Source of the DNA: DASTFP01 sp963816855
GTDB taxonomy: Bacteria > Verrucomicrobiota > Verrucomicrobiia > Chthoniobacterales > Terrimicrobiaceae
Reading direction: 5' to 3'
DNA: 64,000 nt
NCBI GenBank assembly: GCA_963816855.1
Contig: CAWFMA010000032.1
Location: forward strand, 1-64,000
A model generated the notes under the pieces. The model searched no databases. It had not been told where the DNA came from and worked only from the letters and a program-made list of their open reading frames with translations. How positions within the stretch are numbered: the stretch's first letter is position 1; each line of letters starts with the position of its first letter. Of the stretch, positions 7,989-16,522 are shown in pieces. Both the position numbers and the translations under genes were made by a program.

Positions 7989-8086
7989 CAGTATTTACGG
8001 GATTTGCCGCCAGTCTTGGCGGTGCCCTTGGGGAACTGTTTCGATTGCTGGGACTTGACGGACTTAGGGGGCGCTTTAGTGGCCAT
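7988..8086 (-). CDS. tiny basic hypothetical protein
   Basis: A 32-residue lysine-rich peptide (MATKAPPKSVKS and on to GGKSRKY) whose stop overlaps the start of the terminase-like gene by one base. The overlap argues for a translationally coupled leader gene. The composition is low-complexity and there is no clear Shine-Dalgarno, so it may be spurious. A longer in-frame start at 8233 is less convincing. Confidence 0.35.
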   Translation of the reverse strand: MATKAPPKSVKSQQSKQFPKGTAKTGGKSRKY

Positions 8087-8279
8087 GCGTGCAAGATAGA
8101 CGCGAGGTGGCGGCAACTGCAAGCCGCTACAAACAAACCGGATCAGTACCGGCTTCCAGGGCGAATAATAGCGCATAGAAGGGCGGCTACACGTGCTGAT
8201 CCGACCTTCGCTTTTGCTAGCTGAAACTTCCAAGAAAGTCCGGCGCTCAATTACGTGCGCAGCCAGGAGGATCTCCTAC

Positions 8280-9230
8280 CTAGAATTTGAAGGTCACGCC
8301 AAGCTCCGGCCCGTGAAGCCAGCCGCGCACGGCGATGTCGTGCGGGGAGCCAAGGTTCTGCCACTGGCCGCGGGCGCGATAGGCGAGGTCGAGGTAGGTG
8401 TTTCTGTGGAACTGCCAGGCGATCCCGGCCTCGAGGTCGCAGTCCACGTTCTCGTCGGCCACCAGCCCAAAGCCGCCGACATCGCCCCGGATCTCGGCAA
8501 CAAAATTCTTGCACAGCGTCCAGGTCGTCCGGAGCCCGATCATCGGCTCGATGTAGGCGCGACCGGCGCTGCTATTGAAAGCCACCGCGCGACTCCGGTT
8601 GCGACGCAGGGCATCCGCGGTCAGGGTCACCGTGCCGTCCACGTTGGTGTTGATCCAGTTGATCCGCCCGCCTCCATAGACCTCGAAGGCGACCGCCGGG
8701 CCATTCGGCGCATGGCTGAGCGGCACCGTCCCGACCAAGTAACGTGGCCCGAAATTGACTTGTCCTAGGCTCGTCTTGGAGGTCACGCTGACCGCGCCGC
8801 CCACCTGGACGTGGTCCCGGAGCACGAGCCTGGAGGCGTCACTACTCCCGGTCGCGCGCGAATACATCCAGTAGCCATCCAGGAACCCGCCCCAGTGGCC
8901 TTTCGAGAATTCCAGGCGCCCACCCGCATCGACGGCCACAAGCTTTCCTTGCGCGATTTTGCTGATGCTCTCCCACCAGGGGATGCTGGTACTGAGGTCG
9001 CCGCCAAAGCTGCGGTTGCTGATGTTCACAGTTGGCAGGAACAGATTGAGATCGACCGAAGGCAGCCAGAAGTAGGGAGTGATTGCGAATTGCCATGCGT
9101 CCCCCGGCGCGAGCGCGGTCGCTGGTTTGCTAATGACCTCCTTGCCTTCGCCCGCTACTGACTGGGCGTGGCCTACGCCAATGACGCAGAGGAGGAGGGT
9201 CGCAATGGTGATGTGTTGCTTAGTGGTCAT
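8280..9230 (-). CDS. outer-membrane beta-barrel protein
   Basis: A 316-residue exported protein. The start ATG 9230 gives a signal peptide (HITIATLLLCVIGVGHAQS), which supports this start over in-frame codons further upstream. The mature part has alternating hydrophobic/aromatic strands typical of porin-like barrels (WQFAITPYFWLPSVD, YLDLAYRARGQWQ) and ends in a Phe (GVTFKF), the usual outer-membrane insertion signal. The frame is intact, unlike its neighbours. Substrate unknown. Confidence 0.75.
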   Translation of the reverse strand: MTTKQHITIATLLLCVIGVGHAQSVAGEGKEVISKPATALAPGDAWQFAITPYFWLPSVDLNLFLPTVNISNRSFGGDLSTSIPWWESISKIAQGKLVAVDAGGRLEFSKGHWGGFLDGYWMYSRATGSSDASRLVLRDHVQVGGAVSVTSKTSLGQVNFGPRYLVGTVPLSHAPNGPAVAFEVYGGGRINWINTNVDGTVTLTADALRRNRSRAVAFNSSAGRAYIEPMIGLRTTWTLCKNFVAEIRGDVGGFGLVADENVDCDLEAGIAWQFHRNTYLDLAYRARGQWQNLGSPHDIAVRGWLHGPELGVTFKF

Positions 9231-9301
9231 GGTATTGGTTGGTGAAGGTATCCAGTCGTAGGCGGCGGATAGGAGTCTCTGTTTTCCTTCGGTTGCTTTG
9301 G

Positions 9302-9910
9302 TCAGGCCGGGAGGTTGCCGGTCGCAGGGCGATCCAGTTCCAGCATTCGTAGCGCGAAATGTTCCGTGAGCACCGGCCCAAGGATGGACGTGAACAGCAC
9401 CATGATGAGGATGCCGTTCAGCATGCGGCTGTCGAGCAGCGGCTGGCCGGCGACACTGAATGTGCGGTAGGCAACAAGCGTGGCCGCGAGCGTCGCCGCG
9501 ACCTGCGGTAGCGTGAGCGACCACATCATCCCCCGTGCGGCCGTTTTGTAGCCGAAGGCGCGACCGCAAGACTCTGCTGCAATTCACTTGCCGACAAGAA
9601 GCGCACCGATGATCCCGGCCGCGAGGAGGAAATCCTCCGTCAGGCTGTGGGCCAGCGCGATCGGGTCGAGCAGGAAGCCGGTGACGATAAAGAAAGCTGG
9701 CACGAACAGCGTATTGCCCATGAATTCGAGCTTCCTCTTGGCAGGCTTGTCTTTCACCGCTACGTTCACTGCCAAGCCGGCCAGGAACGTGCCGACGATG
9801 CCCGGTGGGTTGATGGCTTGTGCAAGCGGGGCCGTCACAGCGAGAGCGCCAAGCATCACAAGGAATTGAGTCTCCTCGTGTGTCGGAAGGAATGCGACGA
9901 GGCGATGAAA
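9302..9910 (-). pseudogene. cation:proton antiporter relic with in-frame stop
   Basis: The frame FLVMLGALAVTAPLAQAI then PPGIVGTFLAGLAVNVAV, followed by GNTLFVPAFFIVTGFLLDP, matches the membrane core of Kef/NhaP-type CPA antiporters. It meets TGA at 9584-9586 (after LLVGK) and continues in the same frame with 18 codons and then LTLPQVAATLAATLVAYRTF. A Trp-to-stop change (TGG to TGA) is the simplest explanation. The N-terminal helices are absent: an in-frame stop lies just beyond 9910. Both lesions make this non-functional. Confidence 0.7.
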
Positions 9911-9932
9911 GGATCATGGTTGGGCTGCTGGT

Positions 9933-11215
9933 TTATTTGAGCGGGTTGGGCAATTGCTTCTCGGAAAACTTGATTCCACGCGAGGTCAATGCATCGCCAG
10001 CCATCGGAGACACAACGCCAGTGAGCGCGACAAGATAGCCGGTAGGACGGGTGCCGAAGTCCGCGGCCTTGAGCGTGGTGATGAAGCGCTCCGCCATCGG
10101 CGTCCACGACGCATAGTCCCACTGGATCGGGACGACCACGGTGCCATCATTGGTCTGGCAGACGGTGAGGCCGCTGAGATGGGTGATGCGGGCGACTGGC
10201 GCGGTATTGTTCAGCCTGGCCATGATTTGAACGCTCTGCTGAAACGCGAGAGCATCGTGTTCGTCCTGGCTATTCGCGGCCTGAAGGATGAACTCGCCTT
10301 GACCGGGGATGTTCCCGAGCTGCGCAAGGGCGGCGACGGTGAGCGTCTGGGTAGTGGGTGAAATGGAGCTGTTGTTCAGGTAGGCGTTTGCAGCCTCGGG
10401 GGCGATGCCCATGCTGTTGGTGAGGAGGTCGAAGTTCATCGCCCGCAGTTCCGTCGGACTCTTGTCGCGCAAGGAATCCTGTAGCCTCGCGGTCCAGTTG
10501 AGCCCCGAGAGCGCCGCGCCAGCCCCGCCGCTGATTGCTCCCATCCCAAGATTGACCGCGAACTTTCCGAGGAACGCTGGCCACGCCACTTTGTTCAGCT
10601 CTTGCTGAAAGACCTCGTTGTTGCAGTAGGGATCAACCCCGAGCTTGATTGCGAGGTCACGTTTTGTTTGGGCAAAGCCACTAAGGTTTTCTACAACGTT
10701 TCCCGGGCTGGGTTGATTGCCTTCGGCAACGTTCTTCACCGCCTGCCCGGCCTGATTGAGAAAGCCCAGGATGCCGCGCGGCACGCTGGCGATCGTGGAG
10801 ACCGGATTGGTGATCAAGTCTTGCGCGACATTGAGCGGAGTCTCCGCGGCCTGCGCCGCGGCCTGTGCGAACTCACTGGTCTGCGACATTGCTTGCAGCG
10901 CGGCGATGCCTTGGATTTCCGCGACGCGTCGCATCAGCATGGCATTCCCGTCCGCGGTAAATACGCCGTAGTCGGAGTCGATCGTATACTGGTTCGAACC
11001 GAAGTAAGTCGGCACGGGATTCTGCACCGTAAAATTTGCGCCGGCGAGGTACTGCGGCTGCAGGATGGTGCTGGCATCGAGCGTGGGGGTGACTCGAAAC
11101 CAGTTTGTGCCGATGGTGCCAATGGTTTCTCTTGGGTCTCTGGAGTCTGCGCGTACAGTCGGGCGGGTTCCGCCAGAGCGAGGCAAGCGAGCAGAACGAT
11201 GGTGCTTTGCTTCAT
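9933..11215 (-). pseudogene. secreted hypothetical protein, frameshifted near the N-terminus
   Basis: The main frame (to 9933) encodes about 385 residues without a recognised domain; it has an Ala-rich helical part (AEIQGIAALQAMSQTSEFAQ). Its natural start seems to lie in another frame: ATG 11215 begins a signal peptide (KQSTIVLLACLALAEPARLY) that reads to about 11110 before the match moves to the main frame (TIGTNWFRVTPTLDAS). One indel in the overlap would restore a single exported protein of about 425 residues. Function unknown. Confidence 0.5.
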
Positions 11216-11288
11216 AGGTAGAAGGAGAGCCTTTCAGACAGGCGGCGGATGCAGCAGGCGTGCAGGTTCGCGATTTCGTTTCCCAAGA

Positions 11289-12376
11289 TCATGGCACTTG
11301 CACGCAGCGGAATCCTAAGTGGTTCGTGCCCGTATTGGCCTCACCCTTGCCGCGTGTGCCCACTATGTAGCGGGTGCAATATTGATCGTTGCAGAGGAAG
11401 GAGCCGCCTTTGTGGACGCGCTTTTTCTCTGACGGTTCGGCAGGATCGAAGGGCTTTTCCGGACCCTGTGGGTTGCGTGCGATGCTGCCCTCGTTGACAA
11501 GTTCTTGAAAGTAATCGGGGCGATACCAATCGCTGCACCATTGCCAGACGTTACCAGCCATGTCGTAGAGGCCGTAGGAATTGGGGGGAACGATTTAACA
11601 GGGGCAATACCTACAAATCCATCCTCGCCGGTATCTTTGACCGGAAATTGTCCCTGGTAGGTGTTTGCCATGAACTTTCCGCCTGGTTTGAATTCGTCGC
11701 CCCACGCATAGAGCTTACCGCTCAGGCCTCCCCGAGCCGCGAATTCCCACTCGGCTTCCGTAGGCAGCCGCTTGCCAGCCCATTTCGCATAGGCTACCGC
11801 GTCGGGGTAGGCAATTTGCACAACCGGATAGTTTTCCCTGCCTTTAATGTCGCTCTGTGGACCGTCGGGGTGCCGCCAGTTTGCGCCTTGGATATAGCTC
11901 CACCATCGGTAATGATTGGTCAGCGGCACCGGGCGGGATGTGGGAGTGAAGACGATCGAGCCGGCCACAAGATTCTCTGGCGGCGCCTCCGGAAACTCTT
12001 CTTTGGTCGGTGCGCGCTCGGCGATCGTCACGTAGCCGGTCGCCTTCACGAATTTTTCAAACTCAGCGTTGGTGACATCCGTCGCGTCCATCCAAAAGCC
12101 GTCGACATAGACGCGATGTATCGGAAGCGCGTCCGCGACAGTGGCCGGTGAGCAACAGCTTTTTCCGTCGCACTTTCCCTCACTGCCCATCGAGAACTTC
12201 CCGCCGGAAATCCACACCATGCCCTCGGGTGCTGGGCCAGGTGGCGTGGTCTCGTTCGGAATAGTGAGAGCGAAAGCCGTGTCCTCAGAAAGCTCGTCCA
12301 CCTCCTGAGCCAAAGTCGAGCAGACAGCCATTGCAAGCAGTGCAACTCCTCCAACGTTCAGGCAACAACTGTTCAT
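11289..12376 (-). pseudogene. formylglycine-generating enzyme (sulfatase activator), frameshifted
   Basis: Copper-dependent oxidase that converts the active-site Cys of sulfatases to formylglycine. The N-terminal part has a signal peptide, MVWISGGKFSMGSEG, then FWMDATDVTNAEFEKF and RLPTEAEWEFAARGG. The C-terminal part holds the catalytic segment GGSFLCNDQYCTRY with both Cys residues, then HLGFRC, so this is a true FGE rather than a generic DUF323 protein. The two halves lie in different frames: the match changes at a run of six C (minus strand, near 11590) in KSFPP/NSYGLYDMAGN. One base there would restore the gene, so sequencing error is as likely as decay. ATG 12376 overlaps the HAD relic stop (ATGA). 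The partner arylsulfatase is at 5330. Confidence 0.75.
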
Positions 12377-12680
12377 TCTTTCAGTTTTCGGAAGCTTCTA
12401 TTTCTCAAAGGCGCCGACTTTGGTGCTTGGCAGGCGTGGGTGTATTCAAGCATTTGGCGGTCGCCGGTCGAATTGCCAAACGCTGCTTGGGGACGGCGGC
12501 CGATCATCAGGTGGATGCCCTCGGGCTTGCCGGCGTTGTTGTCGTTGAGCAGAAGCTTGGGCTCTTTAAAACGGTTGATGGCAAGGAACTGGCCCGCAAG
12601 ACGATCGAGCACTCGATTCCGCTCATGATGACGATCGACGAGACCTTCGAAGCGCGAGAAGGCCGTGTTATCTAGGGGGA
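12373..12680 (-). pseudogene. HAD-family phosphatase, C-terminal relic
   Basis: The frame ends with KPEGIHLMIGRRPQAAFGNS then TGDRQMLEYT, which is motif IV and its surroundings in HAD hydrolases of the phosphoserine-phosphatase-like group (GNSDGDxxML). The motif-I half is missing; sequence before about 12680 is unrelated. The relic stop overlaps the FGE start (ATGA at 12373-12376), so the two once formed a translationally coupled pair. Confidence 0.6.
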
Positions 12681-13171
12681 AGACGTTGTATTTTGCCGCC
12701 TCCGTCCGGATACAAACCGCTTTGGACGTAATACTCGTTCCCGGCGAGTGCGCGGCCGGAGTTGAATGTGTTTTTGATAAAGAACTTACCCGAGCGCACA
12801 ATGAAGAAGTCGCTCGGATTTTGCCAGCCGCCTGACAGGGTCAGGAAGTCCTTGACGCCAAAAAGCTCAGGCGTCGTATAAGTCAGATAAACCGTTAGGA
12901 AACGCCAGAGCCGGCCACCTTGAAAGTTGCTCGGCACAAAGTTGCGGCTTGCTCCGACCCATTTGTTCACACCAGCGCCGCCGCGACAGCGCACTGAGGA
13001 GTTTAGCGTGAGGCCTTGTAGTGGATCCCATCCCGTGAGTTTGGCAAAATCGTAGATTGCCCGAGAATTTCCATTCATCGTCATAACCGAAACGTTGTTG
13101 GAGACCGCCATCGACATTCCAAAGAACGTTGGCCTTCCATTGAGCCAAGGCCACTGTCTTTCGGAATACAC
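12668..13171 (-). CDS. unrecognised open frame, possible fragment
   Basis: A 167-codon frame whose middle (FQGGRLWRFLTVYLTYTTPE then LFGVKDFLTLSGGWQNPSDF) looks protein-like with aromatic, beta-rich composition. Its N-terminal part runs against the start of the plus-strand gene at 13095, and its end overlaps the HAD relic in another frame. I recognise no family. It may be the remnant of a larger exported protein. Confidence 0.3.
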   Translation of the reverse strand: MYSERQWPWLNGRPTFFGMSMAVSNNVSVMTMNGNSRAIYDFAKLTGWDPLQGLTLNSSVRCRGGAGVNKWVGASRNFVPSNFQGGRLWRFLTVYLTYTTPELFGVKDFLTLSGGWQNPSDFFIVRSGKFFIKNTFNSGRALAGNEYYVQSGLYPDGGGKIQRLPPR

Positions 13172-13649
13172 CGCTTGTGTCAGTAAGAACTACGGGCGGC
13201 CTCCAGGAGGCTTCTTTGCAGAAGGCGGCACCTTTGAGAAGATTCTTTGCGCGATTGTCTGCACAGGTCTATTGGGCGTGTTCGCGCTCGGCGTCATGGC
13301 CTTTTACTATGCAATTCCGCCGGCACCGCCACGGTTGAGTCCCGCCGAGCAAGCGCAATCGGATGAGATAAAGCGGGCGCTAGATCATCTTGATCAAGAG
13401 AAGCAGAGCCGGATTAATCAGGCGAAGGAGAAGATCGAAAAAGCATTTGAGCACAGGAAGGAGGCGCTGCAGAAAGAATATATGCGGCTAAACCATCCTG
13501 ATGAATACCGGAAGCTTTGGGTTGAGGTGCATCCTGTAGCAGGCTCACCAGAAGAAAAAGCTGAGATCGAGCGCCGGCACAAGGAAGGTTGGGAAAATGG
13601 CTTATGGATGAAAATATGGAGGCTATTCCATGGGCATTCCAACCCTTGA
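13095..13649 (+). CDS. single-pass membrane protein with cytoplasmic or periplasmic coiled coil
   Basis: A 184-residue protein with one membrane segment (about 49-72, KILCAIVCTGLLGVFALGVM), a Pro-rich turn (AIPPAPPRLSP), and a long charged helix (about 86-140) rich in Lys, Glu and Gln that should form a coiled coil. The start is uncertain: the first ATG (13095) overlaps the opposite-strand frame, and the residues before the membrane segment look atypical. Function unknown; it lies directly inside the right-end recombinase. Confidence 0.55.
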   Translation: MLETAIDIPKNVGLPLSQGHCLSEYTACVSKNYGRPPGGFFAEGGTFEKILCAIVCTGLLGVFALGVMAFYYAIPPAPPRLSPAEQAQSDEIKRALDHLDQEKQSRINQAKEKIEKAFEHRKEALQKEYMRLNHPDEYRKLWVEVHPVAGSPEEKAEIERRHKEGWENGLWMKIWRLFHGHSNP

Positions 13650-13732
13650 AAAAGAAAACCGGGTCGCCCATGCGGTGAGGTGCGGGTTGGCGGAGGCTGG
13701 CGTGCGGAGTGCCGAGGATCCACGCGGTTAAT

Positions 13733-14860
13733 TTAAAGCTGGGGCAGCGAATCGGCCGCTTTCTGGAGCGCGTCGATCCCGACGTGGGTGTAGCGGTGGG
13801 AGATGGCTGTGCTCTGATGGCCGACCAGCGCCATGACGACAGCGTCGGGGATGCCGGCGTCCTTTAGGAGGGAGACGGCGGTATGGCGCAATGAGTGGAA
13901 GGAGAGTTCGGAGCCTGAGCGTCCGATTCCTTTGGAGTGGTGTGGCTGAGGTTCGCGCAGGCCGGCATTGGCGAGGAGTTCAGCGAACTGGTTGGAGAGG
14001 GTTCCGACTCTTCCGTTTTGCGCGTGGATGATTTCGAAGGCTTTTGGGTGGACTGGCGAGCGGGGGTTGTCGGGTGCCGGAAGGGAGAGGATGTGCTCGT
14101 GCAAGGGCGAGGCGATCGGGATGAGGAGTGGCTTGCCTGTCTTGCGGGCGACGATGCGGATCTCCTCGCGCTGGAGGTCGATTTGCGCCCATGTGAGGGC
14201 GGCCAGGTCCCCGAGGCGCTGGCCGGTATAGAGGCCGAATTTGATGAGGCTTTGCCATTCGGGGCCGGCGGCATCGAGGATGGTGCGCAGTTCATTGATC
14301 GTGAACGGGCGCCGCTTCGAGGCTTCGCGGTTCTTGATGGTTTTGACGCCTTCGGTGGGGTCCTGGAACAGAAGGCCGTCCATTCTCGCGGAGCGGAAGA
14401 TGCGGCGGATGATCTTCAGGTTTGTGTTGGCGGTGGCTACGGCGGTGCGAATGAGTTCCGCGTCACGGAAGGCGCTGATCTGCGTGCGGGTGACCTCTTC
14501 GATCGAGCGATCTGCGTGCGGCCCGAGGAAGCCGAGGAACTTTTTGACGGCGACCTCGTAGTGCCGGTGAGTGCCTGGAGAGGTTTCGGCCTTGCGTGCG
14601 GCGAGCCACTGCTGGCAGCAGGCGGCGAGGGTTGCCTGCGGCAGGGCCTGATCGCCGGAGAAGTGGTCGCGCAGGAACTCGCTTAAGACCTGGCGGACGC
14701 GCTGCGGGCTGCCTTTGCTCTTGGCGGCGCGCTCGAATGCAAGGGCGACGGCGAGGGCGCGCTTGCGATCGGTCTCGCGGGTGGAGCGGCGGATTTTTTT
14801 GCCGGAAGCGTCGCGAAAGGGGACTCCGGGCTTGCTACGATCTAAGCCCCCAGTCTTCGC
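13733..14860 (-). pseudogene. second tyrosine recombinase, start codon lost
   Basis: The catalytic half (from ATG 14383) has TGQRLGDLAALTW, RKTGKPLLIP, HSLRHTAVSL, GHQSTAIS and HRYTH, so all active-site residues survive. The same frame stays open upstream to 14860 and encodes the core-binding domain (about 159 more codons, with FRDASGKKIRRSTRETDRKR near its start), but contains no ATG, GTG or TTG. A stop lies at 14861-14863. The usual MASxxKR start has therefore been lost by a frameshift or point changes. It could express only the catalytic half, from 14383. It faces away from the tRNA-Ser gene next to it. It shares sequence style with the recombinase at 147-1409 but is not a recent copy. Confidence 0.8.
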
Positions 14861-15173
14861 TTACCAAGGAGAAGACCGAGCGGAAAGTGCGGGTCGCGTA
14901 GCCTCAATCGACGAGAATGTATCGGTAGCAGGTCGCCCTGATGCACGTCGGTTTAGAACGTAGGCACGCGGTTTCCGTAGACGCGCTTAAAAAAGGGAAA
15001 GTGGAGCGTCAATAAGGAAATGGATTCATCCGTGAAGTTAGAAAAACAAATGTAACCCATGCTTCCGACATCACCGTTATCTTTGACTCTGTTCCGAATT
15101 TGGTTCCGAATTCAATTATCAAATTCAGAATAATTGCGCTGTAATCTATTTATCGTCAACTAGAAACAACAGA
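14861..15173. other. gene-free right end of the island
   Basis: 313 bp between the broken recombinase and the tRNA-Ser gene. I find no credible coding frame. It holds the right copy of the 22-bp repeat (15090-15111) and AT-rich sequence from about 15105 to 15170, suitable for recombinase and host-factor binding at an attachment site. Confidence 0.5.
15090..15111 (+). repeat. 22-bp direct repeat, right copy
   Basis: Identical to 95-116 and in the same orientation: two GTTCCGAAT units separated by TTG. It lies 63 bp from the 3' end of the tRNA-Ser gene. The pair is 14,995 bp apart and encloses both recombinase genes. Confidence 0.75.
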
Positions 15174-15263
<90 letters not shown>

Positions 15264-15365
15264 GTAAGCGGGAAACCAGCGGCACGATCGGCACTGGGAT
15301 TTCTGCCTCTTCTGAGCCCTATCGCGGTCTCGATATTCTTCAAGTAAAACACGCGAGATGAACAG

Positions 15366-15432
15366 GGAGAATCGGGGTTGAAGGCACGTATTGCCTTGGA
15401 ACCGTTGCAACCCCGGTTAAATTGGCATCTCC
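15366..15432 (+). promoter_or_regulatory. potentially structured 5' leader of the alcohol dehydrogenase gene
   Basis: Nested pairings by eye: GGAGA 15366-15370 with TCTCC 15428-15432; the adjoining ATCGGGGTTG 15371-15380 with CAACCCCGGT 15408-15417; and a hairpin AAGGCA/TGCCTT at 15381-15397. An alternative pairing, AACCG 15400-15404 with CGGTT 15414-15418, excludes the long stem. It ends 18 nt before the ATG at 15451. No known riboswitch class is recognised. Confidence 0.35.
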
Positions 15433-15450
15433 TTTGGTTTTGTTCGCCCT

Positions 15451-16473
15451 ATGAAAGCAATTGTTTATGATGGCCCGCGTCAGTTCTCGTATCGGGATAC
15501 CGCCGATCCCCAAATTGCCCCGAGCGAAGTCCTCATCCGGATAGACGCTTGCGGTTTGTGCGGCACCGATCTGCACATTCACGAAGGAGAGTTTGGGCCC
15601 CGGTTCCCTTTGATTCCAGGTCATGAATTTACCGGGGAGATCGCCGAACTCGGCACCGACGTTTCCGGTTTCAAGGTCGGACAGCGGGTCGTCGCCAACA
15701 GCAATACTGTCTGCGGCACTTGCTTCTATTGTATGCGGGGAGACTTTCTCCTGTGTGAAAACCTCGGCGCGTACGGCGTCACCTTGAATGGTGGGTTTGC
15801 CGAGTACCTCAAAATAAAAGCCGACCGCCTCTTCGCAATCCGGAATCTTGAGCCGCGCGAAGCGATCATGGTTGAGCCTACGGCGTGCGCCCTCCACGGG
15901 ATTGAAGTTCTCGATGCTAAGCCAGGGAGCGACGTCTTACTCTTTGGGGCGGGCCCAACCGGGCAAGTGCTGGCGCAACTGGTCAAGCTCAATGGCGCTG
16001 CTCGCCTCGTCGTCGCTGCGCCTCCAGGTCAGAAACTTGATTTGATCTCAAGACTGGCCGCCGACGAGGTTGTGCCGATGGACCGGCAAGACTCTGACGT
16101 GCACACCAAACGGTTGCGCGAACTGAGTCCCAACGGCTTCGACTACGTCATCGAGGCCACCGGGGCCGCCTCGATTTGCGAGGAGGCGCTGAAATTTGTC
16201 CGCCGCCGCGGCACTCTTCTCGTATACGGAGTCTATCCAGAGAAGGCGATGGTGAGATTCAATCCCTTCGACCTGTTTCGTGGAGAGATAACGATCAAGG
16301 GTTCGTTCGCTCAAGTCGATAGCTTCGGCCGGGCTCTCGCCTATCTGGAAACAGGCCGCGTGAGGGTCGGCGAGATCGTTACCAACGAACTCCCGTTGTT
16401 CGAATATCAGCAGGCCTTGGACCTTGCGTGGGCGCGAAAAGGGGTCAAGACAATGCTCTTTCCCGACAGGTAA
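15451..16473 (+). CDS. zinc-dependent alcohol/polyol dehydrogenase (MDR family)
   Basis: NAD(P)-dependent medium-chain dehydrogenase, 340 residues. The catalytic zinc site is in CGLCGTDLHIHEG and GHEFTGEI, and the structural zinc cysteines are in VCGTCFYCMRGDFLLCE. A Rossmann fold follows with LFGAGPTGQVLAQLVK. The overall pattern is closest to polyol or arabinitol/sorbitol-type dehydrogenases, but the substrate cannot be read from sequence. The ATG at 15451 follows a 187-bp gap after the tRNA-Ser gene that contains a foldable leader. It is the first chromosomal gene beyond the island and stands alone. Confidence 0.88.
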   Translation: MKAIVYDGPRQFSYRDTADPQIAPSEVLIRIDACGLCGTDLHIHEGEFGPRFPLIPGHEFTGEIAELGTDVSGFKVGQRVVANSNTVCGTCFYCMRGDFLLCENLGAYGVTLNGGFAEYLKIKADRLFAIRNLEPREAIMVEPTACALHGIEVLDAKPGSDVLLFGAGPTGQVLAQLVKLNGAARLVVAAPPGQKLDLISRLAADEVVPMDRQDSDVHTKRLRELSPNGFDYVIEATGAASICEEALKFVRRRGTLLVYGVYPEKAMVRFNPFDLFRGEITIKGSFAQVDSFGRALAYLETGRVRVGEIVTNELPLFEYQQALDLAWARKGVKTMLFPDR

Positions 16474-16522
16474 TTCAGTCTGCCTGGAGATGGCCCGCGC
16501 GGAAAACGGCGGTTTCCGGCGA

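Noticed and set aside
9231..9917. Upstream part of the open frame that continues the outer-membrane barrel gene
   Set aside because: The signal peptide fixes the start at 9230; the same DNA encodes the antiporter relic in another frame.
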